The notes: a model not told the origin generated them from the letters alone. Shown: positions 45,846-55,582, counted from the first letter of the stretch. The stretch is DNA of 64,000 nt from Sphingomonas natans (GCF_030546695.1 NZ_JAUOTP010000001.1:310001-374000), one strand, 5' to 3'. Numbers and translations: made by a program.

Positions 45846-46801
45846 TACGCGACGGCCTTCAGGTGGCGGCTTTCGACGCGACGTGCGCCGAGCCAGAGTT
45901 TGACGGTAAGCTCGCCGCCGCGCAATTCGCGCGTGGCGGCGAGATCGAGCCCGGCGGCATCGAACCAGCTTTCGATCTGCGCATCGTCGAAGCCGAGCCG
46001 GACATGCGCATCGCGCTCGCGCAATTCCTCGCGATCATGCGCGGCGAAATCGACGATCAGCAGCCGGCCTTCGTCGGAAAGCGTGCGGCCGGCCTCGGCG
46101 ATCGCGGCGGCGGGGGCCTGCGCATAATGGAGCACCTGGTGGAGCACGACCGTGTCCGCACCGGCATCGAGGATCGGGAGCGCGTACATGTCGCCCTGGC
46201 GCAGCTCGGTGCGCACCCGCCCGTCCTGCGGCACCTTGGCGCGGGCGAGGCGGAGCATTTCGGGGCTGCGATCGATGCCGACCGCGCTGTCCGCGCGATC
46301 GAGCAGCAATTCGATCATCCGTCCGGTGCCCGTGCCGATATCGACGAGCCGGCCGAGCGGCGCATCGAGCAGATCGACGATCGCACCTTCCACCTGCGCC
46401 TCGGCGACATGGAGCGAGCGGATAGCGTCCCATTCGGCGGCATGCTGATTGAAATAGGTCTCGGCGGCCGCCATGCGATCGGCGCGGACGGCGGCGAGGC
46501 GCGCGGCATCGGCGATCGCCCAACGCTCGGCGGACGGGTCTTCCCATCCGTCGATCGCGGCGAGCAAAGGTCCGTGGCGCGCGGCCGCGCCGAGCCCGAG
46601 GAAGATCCAGCTGCCCTCGCGGCGGCGATCGCACAGGTCCGCATCGGCGAGGATCTTGACGTGGCGCGAGACGCGCGGCTGGCTCTGACCGAGCACCTGC
46701 GCGAGTTCGCCGACGGACAGCTCCATCTGGCGCAGGAGCGCGACGATGCGGAGCCGGGTCGGATCGGCAAGCGCGCGGAAGACGGCGAGGGGCGCGGGCA
46801 T
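45845..46801 (-). CDS. ArsR-family regulator fused to a SAM-dependent methyltransferase
   Basis: A 318-residue two-domain protein. Residues ~1-90 are an ArsR winged helix (FRALADPTRLRIVALLRQ, then LAQVLGQSQPRVSRHVKIL). No ArsR metal cysteine motif is seen there. Residues ~140-290 are a class I methyltransferase with the SAM motif LVDIGTGTGRMIELL and the acidic follow-up AVGIDRSPEM. It heads the metF-metH operon, so it probably senses S-adenosylmethionine or S-adenosylhomocysteine. An SAH-responsive ArsR regulator of methionine genes, SahR, is known in Proteobacteria. The AGGAGA site sits just before ATG 46801. Confidence 0.88.
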   Translation of the reverse strand: MPAPLAVFRALADPTRLRIVALLRQMELSVGELAQVLGQSQPRVSRHVKILADADLCDRRREGSWIFLGLGAAARHGPLLAAIDGWEDPSAERWAIADAARLAAVRADRMAAAETYFNQHAAEWDAIRSLHVAEAQVEGAIVDLLDAPLGRLVDIGTGTGRMIELLLDRADSAVGIDRSPEMLRLARAKVPQDGRVRTELRQGDMYALPILDAGADTVVLHQVLHYAQAPAAAIAEAGRTLSDEGRLLIVDFAAHDREELRERDAHVRLGFDDAQIESWFDAAGLDLAATRELRGGELTVKLWLGARRVESRHLKAVA

Positions 46802-46826
46802 CGTCCAGAAATCTCCTGGATTCGAG

Positions 46827-46846
46827 ATATAAAGATGTCTTTATAT
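46827..46846. promoter_or_regulatory. Palindromic operator candidate before the methionine operon
   Basis: ATATAAAGA and TCTTTATAT are perfect 9-bp inverted arms around a TG centre, 26 bases before the regulator start. The A+T-rich arms stand out in this G+C-rich sequence and could also supply the -10 region. The position and shape fit autoregulation by the ArsR-type protein. It also lies about 50 bases upstream of mlaA on the other strand. Confidence 0.6.
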
Positions 46847-46894
46847 GTGGTCAAGGCCTTGTCGGGTCGCAGGGCCTATGGCAGCGCCGCGCGC

Positions 46895-47830
46895 ATGATC
46901 AAAAGCCGTTCGACTCCGCGTATTGCCGCCTTTTCCTTCGCGCTTCTCCTCGGCGGCTGCGCGACCGTGCCGGGGCAGGACCGGCTGGCGCAGCGCGATC
47001 CGCTCGAGAAATTCAATCGCGGCGTCTGGGGCGTCAACATGGCCGCCGACAAGGTCGTCATCAAGCCGGTGACGAGCGTGTATCGCGCGGTCGCGCCGAA
47101 GCCCGTGCGCAGCGGCGTCAGCAACTTCTTCTCGAACGTGACCGAGCCCTGGTCGTTCGTGAACAACATGCTGCAGGGCAAACCCAAGCGCGCGGTCAAG
47201 AATCTCGGCCGCTTCGTGATCAACACGACGCTCGGCATCGGCGGCCTGTTCGACATTGCGAGCCGGGAGGGGATCCAGGCGGCGCCCGAGGATTTCGGCC
47301 AGACGCTGGCCAAGTGGGGCGTGAATGGCGGGCCCTATCTGGTGCTGCCGCTGCTGGGGCCATCGACGCTGCGCGACGGCGTCGGCTCGGGCGTCGCCTT
47401 CGCCGCGGATCCGGTCAATGTCGGCATCCGCGAGTCCGATATCCCGAACAAGGCGGTGCTCGGCTATCGCGCGCTCCAGGTGATCGACGCGCGGTCGCAG
47501 CTGACCGACAGCGGGGGCGACGCCTTCCTCAAGAGCAGCCTCGATCCCTATGCGACGGCGCGCTCGGCCTATCTCCAGCGCCGGCGCGCGGCGATCCTGG
47601 ACCAGGAGAATTCGTTCGAGGATGCCGGGCCGGCGGACGACGACCAGTCCGCAGGCGATACGGTGCCGACGCCGATCGGCGATGCGGGGACCGGACCGAC
47701 GGCGGCGACCGAGGCCGTCGACAGCGCGACGGCAACTCCAGGCGCGACGGACGCAGCGACAATCGCAGCGCCGGCGCCCGCCGCGGAAACGACCCCGCCG
47801 GCGACGGCCCCGGCCGAACCGCCCAAGTGA
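46895..47830 (+). CDS. mlaA: MlaA/VacJ phospholipid-transport lipoprotein
   Basis: An outer-membrane lipoprotein that removes misplaced phospholipids from the outer leaflet and passes them to the MlaC-MlaFEDB pathway. It has 311 residues. The lipobox is LLLGGC with Cys22. The MlaA domain follows: DPLEKFNRGVWGVNMAADKV, the VSNFFSNVTEPWSFVNNMLQGKP region, and GGPYLVLPLLGPSTLRDGVG. The last ~75 residues are a low-complexity Ala/Pro/Thr tail not typical of the family. ATG 46895 is set by the signal peptide; an in-frame ATG at 46833 lies within the operator palindrome. No other mla gene is here. Confidence 0.92.
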   Translation: MIKSRSTPRIAAFSFALLLGGCATVPGQDRLAQRDPLEKFNRGVWGVNMAADKVVIKPVTSVYRAVAPKPVRSGVSNFFSNVTEPWSFVNNMLQGKPKRAVKNLGRFVINTTLGIGGLFDIASREGIQAAPEDFGQTLAKWGVNGGPYLVLPLLGPSTLRDGVGSGVAFAADPVNVGIRESDIPNKAVLGYRALQVIDARSQLTDSGGDAFLKSSLDPYATARSAYLQRRRAAILDQENSFEDAGPADDDQSAGDTVPTPIGDAGTGPTAATEAVDSATATPGATDAATIAAPAPAAETTPPATAPAEPPK

Positions 47831-48105
47831 GGCGCGCCGTACCGCTGGTGCTGGCACTGGTGGCTCTGGCCGGCTGCCAGCGATCGAAGCCCGACGCGCT
47901 GCCCGCCGACGCAGCGGCCGAGGCGCAGGCACGGACATCGGCCAAGGCTCTGGCGGACATCTCCGCAGCAGAGGACGCATCGCGGACGCCGCTGCCGGCG
48001 GCCGAGCGGGCGGCCGATGCCCCTTCGCCGAAACGCCGGACGGACGCACGCTCCGACGAACCTGCGCTGCCCGACGAGCTTCCGGAGAACGGGATCGAGC
48101 GCTAG
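47827..48105 (+). CDS. Small lipoprotein, unknown
   Basis: A 92-residue product with a lipobox LVALAGC (Cys17) after a short signal. The mature part is Ala-, Asp- and Arg-rich and probably disordered, ending ELPENGIER. No family is recognised. The start is GTG 47827, overlapping the mlaA stop as GTGA, which indicates coupled translation and a possible link to the Mla system (inference). Confidence 0.7.
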   Translation: MRRAVPLVLALVALAGCQRSKPDALPADAAAEAQARTSAKALADISAAEDASRTPLPAAERAADAPSPKRRTDARSDEPALPDELPENGIER

Positions 48106-48128
48106 CAGCCTTTGCGCGCCATCTTTCC

Positions 48129-48253
48129 CCCGTTTGTGCTGAGCTTGTCGAAGCACCGTTCTTCCTAGTCAGCAAAAAGCAAAACAGTCCCCTTCGACTG
48201 CCTGCCTGCGGCAGTCGCTCAGGACAGGCTTCGACAAGCTCAGGACGGACGGG
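48129..48253. repeat. REP-like inverted repeat, family B, with an inserted stem
   Basis: CCCGTTTGTGCTGAGCTTGTCG pairs with CGACAAGCTCAGGAC...GGACGGG across the element. The loop is longer than in the other copies and carries its own CTGCCTGCCTGCGGCAG hairpin. It lies between the lipoprotein gene and rpe. Confidence 0.7.
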
Positions 48254-48358
48254 TTTATAAAGCGCGCGGATGTCGCCGGACGAGATACTCACAGCTTAGT
48301 GGAGGCCGCGCGCCACGGGACGTTGGTTCCGCCCCCGTGCTCGGCTACAGGCCCGGGC

Positions 48359-49021
48359 ATGCAACAGCCGGTCCGCATCGCCCCCTCCATCCTTTCCGCC
48401 GATTTCGCGAAGCTGGGCGAGGAGGTTCGCGCGATCGACGCGGCCGGCGCCGACTGGATCCATGTCGACGTGATGGACGGGCATTTCGTGCCCAACATCA
48501 CGATCGGCCCGGCGGTGGTGAAGGCGCTGCGCGCGCACACGACCAAGCTGTTCGACGTCCACCTGATGATATCGCCGGTCGATCCCTATCTCGATGCCTT
48601 CGCCGAGGCCGGCGCGGACACGATCACGATCCATCCCGAGGCGGGGCCGCATACGCACCGGACGATCCAGCGGATCAAGGCGCTCGGCAAGCGCGCGGGC
48701 GTCTCGCTCAATCCGGCGACGCCCGCCAAGATGCTCGATTATCTGCTCGAGGATTTGGATCTGGTGCTGGTGATGAGCGTCAACCCCGGCTTCGGCGGGC
48801 AGAGCTTCATCGAGAGCCAGCTGCGCAAGATCGAGGCGATCCGCAAGGCGATCGACAAGACGGGCAAGGCGATCGATCTCGAAGTCGACGGCGGGGTCGA
48901 TGCGAGCAACGCGGCGCGCATCGTCGCGGCGGGCGCCGACGCGCTCGTCGCGGGGACGGCGACCTTTCGCGGCGGGCCTTCGGCTTATGCCGCCAACATT
49001 GCGGGCCTGCGCGGGGCCTGA
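48359..49021 (+). CDS. rpe: Ribulose-phosphate 3-epimerase
   Basis: Interconverts ribulose 5-phosphate and xylulose 5-phosphate in the pentose-phosphate pathway. It has 220 residues, a TIM barrel with a metal site. Signature segments are [63 protein letters not shown] and [15 protein letters not shown] 48359 agrees with the family N-terminus; the frame is open 60 bases further upstream. Its stop overlaps the next start (TGATG). Confidence 0.97.
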   Translation: MQQPVRIAPSILSADFAKLGEEVRAIDAAGADWIHVDVMDGHFVPNITIGPAVVKALRAHTTKLFDVHLMISPVDPYLDAFAEAGADTITIHPEAGPHTHRTIQRIKALGKRAGVSLNPATPAKMLDYLLEDLDLVLVMSVNPGFGGQSFIESQLRKIEAIRKAIDKTGKAIDLEVDGGVDASNAARIVAAGADALVAGTATFRGGPSAYAANIAGLRGA

Positions 49022-50733
49022 TGGCCGGTTCGGGCGGAGACGAGGACGAGACGCACAGCGTCGAGCGCCGGCGGCTGCGCGGCGACGGCACGCGCGGTCT
49101 GTCGCTCGCCGACCGGCTCAACCAGCGGCTGCACCGGCTCGCCTGGCGATCGCCGATCCACAGCATGCGGCTGAGCGGACGCTACCCGCTGCAATTGATC
49201 GACGTGCCCGCCGATCCGATCCCCGGACGGCCCAAGGCCGGGCGCGCGCTGATGGACGGCGCGATGCTGTTCGGACAGGAGCGCGTGCCGATCGACAGCC
49301 TCAAGCGCGGCGGGCACAGCGCGGGCTTCGCCGAATATCGCCACAGTTTCGGCTGGCTGCGCGATCTGGCGGCCGCCGCTTCGCGCGAAGAGGGTGCGCC
49401 CGTCGCCGAGGCGATCGCACGGACCTGGCTCGCCGAACATGCGCGCACCGTCGCCGATCCTGCCTGGCGGCCCGATCTGTGGGGGCGGCGGATCCTGCTG
49501 TGGACCGCTTATGCGCCCTATCTCCTCAGCTCGGGCGACGAGGAGCTGCGCAAGACCCTGCTCAACACGCTCGCACGCGGCGCGCGGCATCTGGATCGCG
49601 CGGCGGACAGCGTGCCGCAGGGCGTCGCGCGGATCGCCGCCTGGTCGGGCGTCATCGCGGCGGGGCTGCTCATTCCGGGCGGGGATTTGCGCACCGCGCA
49701 TGGCGAAGCGGGGCTGGCGCGCGCGCTGACGCAAGCGCTGCACGAGGATGGCGGTCTGGCGACGCGCGTGCCGGCGATGCAGCTCGATCTGATCGAGCTG
49801 CTCGCGCAATTACGCGCCGTCTATGAGGTGCGTGCGCGGCCGATGCCGGCAGCGGTGTCGGGGGCACTGGCGAAGGCTGTGCCGGCGCTGATCGGGGTCG
49901 TCCTGGGCGATGGCGGACTGTCGTCGTGGCAGGGCGGCGGGCCGGGCAGCGCCCATGCGATCGCCGCGGCGGTCGCGGCTTCGGGCGTGCGCGCGGAGGC
50001 GCTGTCACCGGCGCGCGACTGGGGATATCAGCGGCTGGAGGCGGGCGCCTCGCGGTTGGTGATGGACGCAGCACCGCCGCCTTCGGGCGCGCTGATCCGC
50101 GGCGGCTGCGCCTCGACGCTCGCCTTCGAGCTCTCGGAAGGCGCGCAGCGGTTGATCGTCAATTGCGGCGGCGCGCCGGGCCTGCCGGGCGAGCTCGCGC
50201 AAGGGCTGCGGACGACCGCGGCGCATTCGACGCTGACCCTCGCCGAGACCAACTCGACCGCGCTGCACGAGGACGGCTCGCTCGGGCGCGGGGTGGGGGA
50301 GGTCGATCTCGAGCGGAGCGAGGCGCGCGACGGGATGACGCTGGTCGCCTCGCATGACGGCTATGTCCGGCGGCACGGCTTCCGGCATGAGCGATCGCTG
50401 ACCTTGTCGGCGGACGGGCGGACGCTGTCGGGCGACGACCGGCTGGTCCCCGCGGGGCGCCGGCGCGGGCTGGCGGCGACGCCGTTCGTGATCCGCTTCC
50501 ACCTCGCGCCCGCGCTGGAGACGGTGCTGACCGCCGATGCGCATGGCGCGTTGATCCGCCCGCCCGAGGGCGGCGCCTGGCAGTTCCGCGCCGAGAGCGG
50601 GACGCTAACGATGGAATCGAGCGTGTGGATCGATCCGCTCGGCCGGCCGCGCGCGGCGCACGCGCTGGCGATCACGAGCGAGACGCCGCCGGACGGCGCC
50701 GCGATCGGCTGGTCGCTGCGGCGCGTGCGCTAG
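49021..50733 (+). CDS. Heparinase II/III-like protein
   Basis: A 570-residue protein of the heparinase II/III family, a polysaccharide lyase-like fold. It has no obvious signal peptide, so it may be cytoplasmic. The alpha-toroid half has RYPLQLIDVPADPIPG, FAEYRHSFGWLRDL and AWSGVIAAGLLIPGG. The beta half has PSGALIRGGCASTLAFEL, the GLRTTAAHSTLTLAETNST motif with its conserved His, and HDGYVRRHGFRHERSL. The substrate is not known. Coupling to rpe by TGATG overlap is a recurrent arrangement in Alphaproteobacteria. Confidence 0.9.
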   Translation: MAGSGGDEDETHSVERRRLRGDGTRGLSLADRLNQRLHRLAWRSPIHSMRLSGRYPLQLIDVPADPIPGRPKAGRALMDGAMLFGQERVPIDSLKRGGHSAGFAEYRHSFGWLRDLAAAASREEGAPVAEAIARTWLAEHARTVADPAWRPDLWGRRILLWTAYAPYLLSSGDEELRKTLLNTLARGARHLDRAADSVPQGVARIAAWSGVIAAGLLIPGGDLRTAHGEAGLARALTQALHEDGGLATRVPAMQLDLIELLAQLRAVYEVRARPMPAAVSGALAKAVPALIGVVLGDGGLSSWQGGGPGSAHAIAAAVAASGVRAEALSPARDWGYQRLEAGASRLVMDAAPPPSGALIRGGCASTLAFELSEGAQRLIVNCGGAPGLPGELAQGLRTTAAHSTLTLAETNSTALHEDGSLGRGVGEVDLERSEARDGMTLVASHDGYVRRHGFRHERSLTLSADGRTLSGDDRLVPAGRRRGLAATPFVIRFHLAPALETVLTADAHGALIRPPEGGAWQFRAESGTLTMESSVWIDPLGRPRAAHALAITSETPPDGAAIGWSLRRVR

Positions 50734-50737
50734 GCGC

Positions 50738-50902
50738 TCAGCCGCCGCCGATGCCGCGCGTGATCTTGCCGCTGCCGCCGCATTCGGCGCAGTCGCCGCC
50801 GTCGATATGGCCGCTCCCGCCGCAGATCGGGCAGAGATCCTCGCCGGTGCCGGGGGTGCCGGGCGCGGCTTCGTCGCCGGGATTGAGGGCTGGATCGTCC
50901 AT
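50738..50902 (-). CDS. Tiny DnaJ-like zinc-ribbon protein
   Basis: A 54-residue product starting MDDPALNPGDEAAPG. It then has two CxxCxGxG-type knuckles, CPICGGSGHI and CAECGGSGKI, as in the DnaJ cysteine-rich domain. The four cysteines would bind one zinc. No other domain is present. A GGAGA site precedes ATG 50902. The gene ends five bases from the convergent heparinase-like gene. Function unknown. Confidence 0.75.
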   Translation of the reverse strand: MDDPALNPGDEAAPGTPGTGEDLCPICGGSGHIDGGDCAECGGSGKITRGIGGG

Positions 50903-51035
50903 ATGCTGCTCTCCGCTGATTTGCGGAGTTAACGGGCGAGAGCGGCGCGCGATCCACCGAGCGCGACGGCGCGCTGGCATCGGCGCGGCGGCGGGGTTAG
51001 AGCTTGCCCGGAAGAACAAGGATGCCAGACACACA

Positions 51036-52217
51036 ATGACGCGTCTCCGTAACGCCGCCCTCCTGATCGCCGCGAGCGGCCTCGTCGTCCTGCCGGGGCA
51101 GGCCGCCGCGCCGCCCTACGACACGCCCGCGAAGGTCGCCTATATGGTCGATCTGTCGTCGGGCGCGACGCTCTACGCCAAGGATGCCGATCGGCGGATG
51201 CCGCCCGCGTCGCTGGCGAAGATGATGACCGTCTATGTCGCCTTCGATCTGGTGAAGCAGGGCAAGCTCAAGCTCTCCGACATGGCGACGGTCTCGCCCG
51301 AGACGTGGAAGAAGTGGCACGGGCCGGCGGCCGGATCGACGATGTTCCTGTCGGTCGGCGAGCAGGTCTCGATCGCGAACCTGCTGTTCGGCATCGTCAC
51401 GCTCTCGGGCAACGACGCCTGCGTCGTGCTCGCCGAGCATATCGCCGGGACCGAGCCCGCCTTCGTCGCGGTGATGAACCAGAAGGCGAAGGATCTGGGG
51501 CTGACCAACAGCCATTTCGGAACGTCGAACGGCTGGCCCGACAACGGCGTGACCTATGTGACCGCGCGCGACCTGGCCAAGCTCGCGACCGCGACGATCC
51601 AGAATTACCCGGACATGTACAAGACCTTCTACAGCCGCCCCAATTTCACCTGGGGCAAGACGCTGGGATCGGGCGCGGACATCACGCAGGCCAATCGCGA
51701 TCCGCTGCTCGGGCGCGTCGCGGGCGCCGACGGGCTCAAGACCGGGCATACCGAGGAGGCGGGCTATGGCTTCACCGGCTCGGCCGAGCAGAATGGGCGG
51801 CGGCTCGTGATGGTGCTGGCGGGACTCGATTCGTTCAACCAGCGCATCTCGGAATCGGTCTCGTTCATGAACTGGGGCTTCCGCGCCTGGCAGGCCAAGC
51901 CGCTCTTCCCGGCGGGCAAGCAGGTCGATACCGCGCCGGTGCAGCTGGGTGCCGCGCGATCGGTCGGCCTCGTCGCGCCGAAGAACTTGACCGTGACGAT
52001 CCCGGCGGGGCTGACCTCGGACGTGAAGCTCACGGTGGCTTATACCGGCCCGCTCAAGGCGCCGATCAAGAAGGGCGATCATGTCGCCGATCTCGTCGCG
52101 CGCACGGGCGACGGGCCGCCGCAGGTGATGCCGCTCGTCGCCGCGAACGACGTGACCGCGGCGGGCTTCTTCGGGCGGATCGGCAACGGCGTGCACCGGC
52201 TGTTCGGCGGATCGTGA
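51036..52217 (+). CDS. D-alanyl-D-alanine carboxypeptidase (DacC/DacF type)
   Basis: A low-molecular-weight penicillin-binding protein trimming the stem peptide of peptidoglycan. It has 393 residues. A signal peptide ends near GQAAA. The serine-peptidase motifs are SLAK (Ser59, Lys62), SGN in VTLSGNDACV, and KTG in ADGLKTGHTEEAG. The C-terminal beta domain (VDTAPVQLGAARSVGL) is typical. ATG 51036 was chosen by the signal peptide; the frame is open further upstream. tmk follows within 25 bases. Confidence 0.94.
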   Translation: MTRLRNAALLIAASGLVVLPGQAAAPPYDTPAKVAYMVDLSSGATLYAKDADRRMPPASLAKMMTVYVAFDLVKQGKLKLSDMATVSPETWKKWHGPAAGSTMFLSVGEQVSIANLLFGIVTLSGNDACVVLAEHIAGTEPAFVAVMNQKAKDLGLTNSHFGTSNGWPDNGVTYVTARDLAKLATATIQNYPDMYKTFYSRPNFTWGKTLGSGADITQANRDPLLGRVAGADGLKTGHTEEAGYGFTGSAEQNGRRLVMVLAGLDSFNQRISESVSFMNWGFRAWQAKPLFPAGKQVDTAPVQLGAARSVGLVAPKNLTVTIPAGLTSDVKLTVAYTGPLKAPIKKGDHVADLVARTGDGPPQVMPLVAANDVTAAGFFGRIGNGVHRLFGGS

Positions 52218-52241
52218 GCCCGACATCGTGAGCTTGGCGTC

Positions 52242-52874
52242 GTGAGCGGACCGGGGGGCCGCTTCATCAGCCTCGAGGGCGGGGAAGGGGTCGGCAAATC
52301 GACGCAGGCGCGTGCGCTGGCGGCGGCGCTGCGCGCGGCCGGGCGCGAGGTGATCGAAACGCGCGAGCCGGGCGGGAGCCCGGGCGCGGAGGCGATCCGC
52401 AAATTGCTGTTGGAAGGCGCGGGCGATCGCTGGGCGGCGGAGGCGGAGGCGCTGCTGTTCGCGGCGGCGCGCGCGGATCACGTCGCGCGGACGATCCGCC
52501 CGGCGGTCGCGCGGGGCGCGTGGGTGATCTGCGATCGGTTTCTCGACAGTTCGATCGCCTATCAGGGCGGCGCGGACGGGCTCGGCGACGAGGCGATCCG
52601 CGCGTTGCACGCGGTGGGTAGCAAGGGACTGCTGCCCGATCGGACGTTGCTGCTGGCCTTGCCCGAAGCGGAGGCGATGGCGCGCGAGGCGGCGCGTGAT
52701 GCCGGCAAGTCGGACCGGTTCGGCGCGCGCGATGCCGACTATCATACCGCGGTCGGGCGGACATTCCGGCGGCTGGCCGAAGCCGATCCGGCGCGCTGGC
52801 GGATCGTCGATGCAACTGGGCCGGCCGAAACGGTGACGGCGCGTCTGCTCGACGCGATCGAGGATGTGGGATGA
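52242..52874 (+). CDS. tmk: Thymidylate kinase
   Basis: Phosphorylates dTMP to dTDP. It has 210 residues. The P-loop is LEGGEGVGKST at about 11-21, the DRx motif is VICDRFLDSSIAYQG, and TREPGGSPGAE is the substrate segment. The LID region SDRFGARDADYH is conserved. The start is GTG 52242, the third of three TCGTGAGC repeats in this junction; the other two GTGs are out of frame. Its stop overlaps the holB start (ATGA), a classic tmk-holB pair. Confidence 0.95.
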   Translation: MSGPGGRFISLEGGEGVGKSTQARALAAALRAAGREVIETREPGGSPGAEAIRKLLLEGAGDRWAAEAEALLFAAARADHVARTIRPAVARGAWVICDRFLDSSIAYQGGADGLGDEAIRALHAVGSKGLLPDRTLLLALPEAEAMAREAARDAGKSDRFGARDADYHTAVGRTFRRLAEADPARWRIVDATGPAETVTARLLDAIEDVG

Positions 52875-53833
52875 GCCTGATCGGGCATGCCGACGAGGTC
52901 GCGACGCTGCGCGAGGCCGTGCTCTCGGGCCGGCTGCATCATGCGTGGCTGCTGGCGGGGCCGGAGGGAGTCGGCAAGGCGACATTCGCGCGCGCCGCGG
53001 CTTTGTGGATGCTGGCGACGGCGGCGGGCCCGGCGCCGACCGGCGACGACTTCGCGGTCGAGGACGGGCATCGCATCGCGCATCTGTTCCACGCGGGATC
53101 GCATCCCGATTTCAGGATGTTGCGGCGGCTTCCGAAGGATAAGTCTGAGGAACTGGCACGCTCGATCCCGATCGATCAGGTCCGTGCGCTCCAGCCTCTG
53201 TTCGCGACGAGCCCGAGCCTGTCGCTGCGCCGTGTGGTCCTCATCGACGCGGTCGACGATCTCGAGCGGGCGGGCGCCAATGCGTTGCTCAAGAATTTGG
53301 AGGAGCCGCCCGCGGGGACGATCTTCATTCTCGTCAGCCATTCGCCGGGGCGGCTGCTGCCGACGATCCGCTCACGCTGCCGGCTGCTGCGTTTCTCCGG
53401 GCTCGACGAGGCGGACAGTGCCCGGGTGCTGCGGATCGCCCTGCCCGAACAGGATGCGGGCGAGATCGCGACGCTGGCGACGATCGCCGCGGGCGCGCCG
53501 GGACAGGCGATCCGCTTCGCCGGGCTCGACGTCGCCGGGCTCGATCGCGCGATCGACCGGATTGCGCGCGAGGGCGATGCGACGGGGCTCCAGCGGCTGA
53601 CGCTCGCCAAGCAATTGTCGGGCAAGGCGGCGCAGGCGCGCTACGAGGCGTTTCTCGAGCGCGCGCCGGGCCGGATCGCGCAGGCGGCGCGGGAAGGCGG
53701 CGCGGATCTCGATCGCAAGGTCGCACTTTGGACGCAGGCGCGCGGGATCGCCGACGGCGCGGTGCGGCTCAGCATGGACAGCCAGACGACCGTGTTCGAG
53801 ATGGCGGGGCTGCTCGCGAAGCTGGCAGGCTGA
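52871..53833 (+). CDS. holB: DNA polymerase III subunit delta'
   Basis: Clamp-loader subunit of 320 residues. The AAA+ domain has a P-loop-like GPEGVGKAT, the segment [14 protein letters not shown], then [38 protein letters not shown] and [13 protein letters not shown], the usual clamp-loader sequence with SRC. Translation is coupled to tmk. A repeat element and metG follow. Confidence 0.93.
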   Translation: MSLIGHADEVATLREAVLSGRLHHAWLLAGPEGVGKATFARAAALWMLATAAGPAPTGDDFAVEDGHRIAHLFHAGSHPDFRMLRRLPKDKSEELARSIPIDQVRALQPLFATSPSLSLRRVVLIDAVDDLERAGANALLKNLEEPPAGTIFILVSHSPGRLLPTIRSRCRLLRFSGLDEADSARVLRIALPEQDAGEIATLATIAAGAPGQAIRFAGLDVAGLDRAIDRIAREGDATGLQRLTLAKQLSGKAAQARYEAFLERAPGRIAQAAREGGADLDRKVALWTQARGIADGAVRLSMDSQTTVFEMAGLLAKLAG

Positions 53834-53837
53834 TCAA

Positions 53838-53958
53838 ATCCTCCCCTGCAAGGGGAGGGGGACCGTCGCGCAGCGATGGTGGAGGGGTAACGCTATCGGG
53901 GAGGCGGACACCCCTCCGTCATCGCTCTGCGATGCCACCTCCCCTTGCTGGGGAGGAT
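53838..53958. repeat. Inverted-repeat element, family E
   Basis: The outer arms ATCCTCCCC and GGGGAGGAT and the inner arms CTGCAAGGGGAGG/CCTCCCCTTGCTG are complementary, as are CGCAGCGATGG and CATCGCTCTGCG in the middle. It resembles a G+C-rich intergenic element I associate with Sphingomonas genomes. It lies between holB and metG. Confidence 0.7.
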
Positions 53959-54009
53959 CTGGGGCGCGCCACCTTTCCCCTTTGCCCCCGTCCGACTAGA
54001 GGCCCCTTC

Positions 54010-55545
54010 ATGTCAGACCCTTTCTATATCACCACCGCGATCAGCTACCCCAATGGCAGCCCGCATATCGGCCACGCCTACGAGGCGATCGCGACCGATG
54101 CGATCGCGCGCTTCCATCGCCTCTCGGGCCGCGACGTGCTGTTCACGACGGGCACCGACGAGCATGGTCTCAAGATGGCGCAGGCGGCGCGCAACCGCGA
54201 CATCACCCCGATCGCGCTCGCCGATGAAATGTCCGGTCAGTTCAAGCGGATGGACGAGGTGTTGAATATCTCGTTCGATCGCTTCATCCGCACGACCGAG
54301 CCTGCCCATTACGAAGCGAGCCAGGCGATCTGGCGGGCGATGGTCGCCAAGGGCGACATCTATCTCGGCCGCTACGAAGGCTGGTATTCGGTCCGCGACG
54401 AGGCCTTTTACGGCGAGGAGGAGCTGGTTGCGGGCGAGGGCGGCGAGAAGCTTTCGCCGCAGGGCACGCCGGTCGACTGGACGGTCGAGGAAAGCTGGTT
54501 CTTCAGGCTCTCGGCTTATGCCGAGAAGTTGCTCGAACTCTATGAAAAGCAGCCTAATTTCATCCAGCCGGACAGCCGGCGCAACGAGGTGGCGAGCTTC
54601 GTGCGCGGCGGGCTGACCGATCTTTCGGTTTCGCGGACGAGCTTCGACTGGGGCGTGCCGGTGCCCGATGCGCCAGGCCACGTCATGTATGTCTGGGTCG
54701 ATGCGCTGACCAACTATCTGACGAGCACCGGCTATCCCGACCGCAGCGGCCCGCTCGCCCGATATTGGGATGCGGGCGCGACGCACATCATCGGCAAGGA
54801 CATCGTCCGCTTCCACGCGGTCTATTGGCCCGCATTCCTGATGTCGGCGGACCTGCCGCTGCCCAGGCAGATTTTCGGCCACGGCTTCCTGCTCAACAAG
54901 GGCGAGAAGATGTCCAAGTCGGTCGGCAATGTCGTCGATCCGATCGGCATGGCCGAGACCTATGGCGTCGATCAATTGCGCTATTTCCTGCTGCGCGAGG
55001 TGAGCTTCGGCGCGGACGGCAGCTACAGCCACGAGGCGATCGTCACGCGCTGCAATGCCGATCTCGCCAACGGGCTCGGCAATCTGGCGCAACGCTGCCT
55101 GAGCATCATCGCCAAGAATGGCGGCGGCGTGGTGCCCGAGCCCGGCGCGCTCGCGCAGGCCGATATCGATCTGTTCGCGGACCTCGACGCGGCCGCGGAC
55201 GAGGCGGGCCGCTTCATGGAGGAGATGGCGATCCACACTGCGCTCGGTGCGATCTGGGGCGCGGTCTCGGCCGCCAACGTCTATTTCGCCGAGCAGGCGC
55301 CCTGGGCATTGCGCAAGACCGATCCCGCAGCCGCCGATCGCGTGCTGTACGTGACGGCCGAGACGATCCGCCAGCTCGCGATCCTCGTCCGCTGGGCGAT
55401 CCCGGCGAGCGCGGATGCCTTGCTCGACCTGCTCGCGCAGCCGCAGGACGCGCGCGATTTCGCGGCGCTCAAGAGCCCGCTCGCGGCCGGCACGGCGTTG
55501 CCGCCGCCGCAGGGCATCTTCCCACGTTGGGTAGAACCGGCCTAA
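54010..55545 (+). CDS. metG: Methionyl-tRNA synthetase
   Basis: Charges tRNA-Met. It has 511 residues, the shorter form without the C-terminal tRNA-binding dimerisation domain. The class I HIGH motif is SPHIGHAY at about 17-24 and the second motif is KMSKSVGN at about 300. Other conserved parts are [20 protein letters not shown] and [22 protein letters not shown] 54010 fits the family N-terminus; the frame is open upstream through the repeat element. No T-box or riboswitch is seen upstream. Confidence 0.97.
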   Translation: MSDPFYITTAISYPNGSPHIGHAYEAIATDAIARFHRLSGRDVLFTTGTDEHGLKMAQAARNRDITPIALADEMSGQFKRMDEVLNISFDRFIRTTEPAHYEASQAIWRAMVAKGDIYLGRYEGWYSVRDEAFYGEEELVAGEGGEKLSPQGTPVDWTVEESWFFRLSAYAEKLLELYEKQPNFIQPDSRRNEVASFVRGGLTDLSVSRTSFDWGVPVPDAPGHVMYVWVDALTNYLTSTGYPDRSGPLARYWDAGATHIIGKDIVRFHAVYWPAFLMSADLPLPRQIFGHGFLLNKGEKMSKSVGNVVDPIGMAETYGVDQLRYFLLREVSFGADGSYSHEAIVTRCNADLANGLGNLAQRCLSIIAKNGGGVVPEPGALAQADIDLFADLDAAADEAGRFMEEMAIHTALGAIWGAVSAANVYFAEQAPWALRKTDPAAADRVLYVTAETIRQLAILVRWAIPASADALLDLLAQPQDARDFAALKSPLAAGTALPPPQGIFPRWVEPA

Positions 55546-55582
55546 GACCGACCGATAAGTTACGGAGAGGCAGGAGTTTCGT

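Noticed and set aside
46833-46894. Longer N-terminus for MlaA starting within the operator palindrome
   Set aside because: The extra residues precede and spoil a good lipoprotein signal peptide that begins at 46895.
52211-52250. Three TCGTGAGC repeats before tmk as a regulatory array
   Set aside because: Spaced unevenly (14 bases each), overlapping a stop and a start codon. Most simply chance duplication around GTG starts.
53838-53958. CRISPR-like repeated segments before metG
   Set aside because: They are nested inverted repeats of one element, not direct repeats with spacers.
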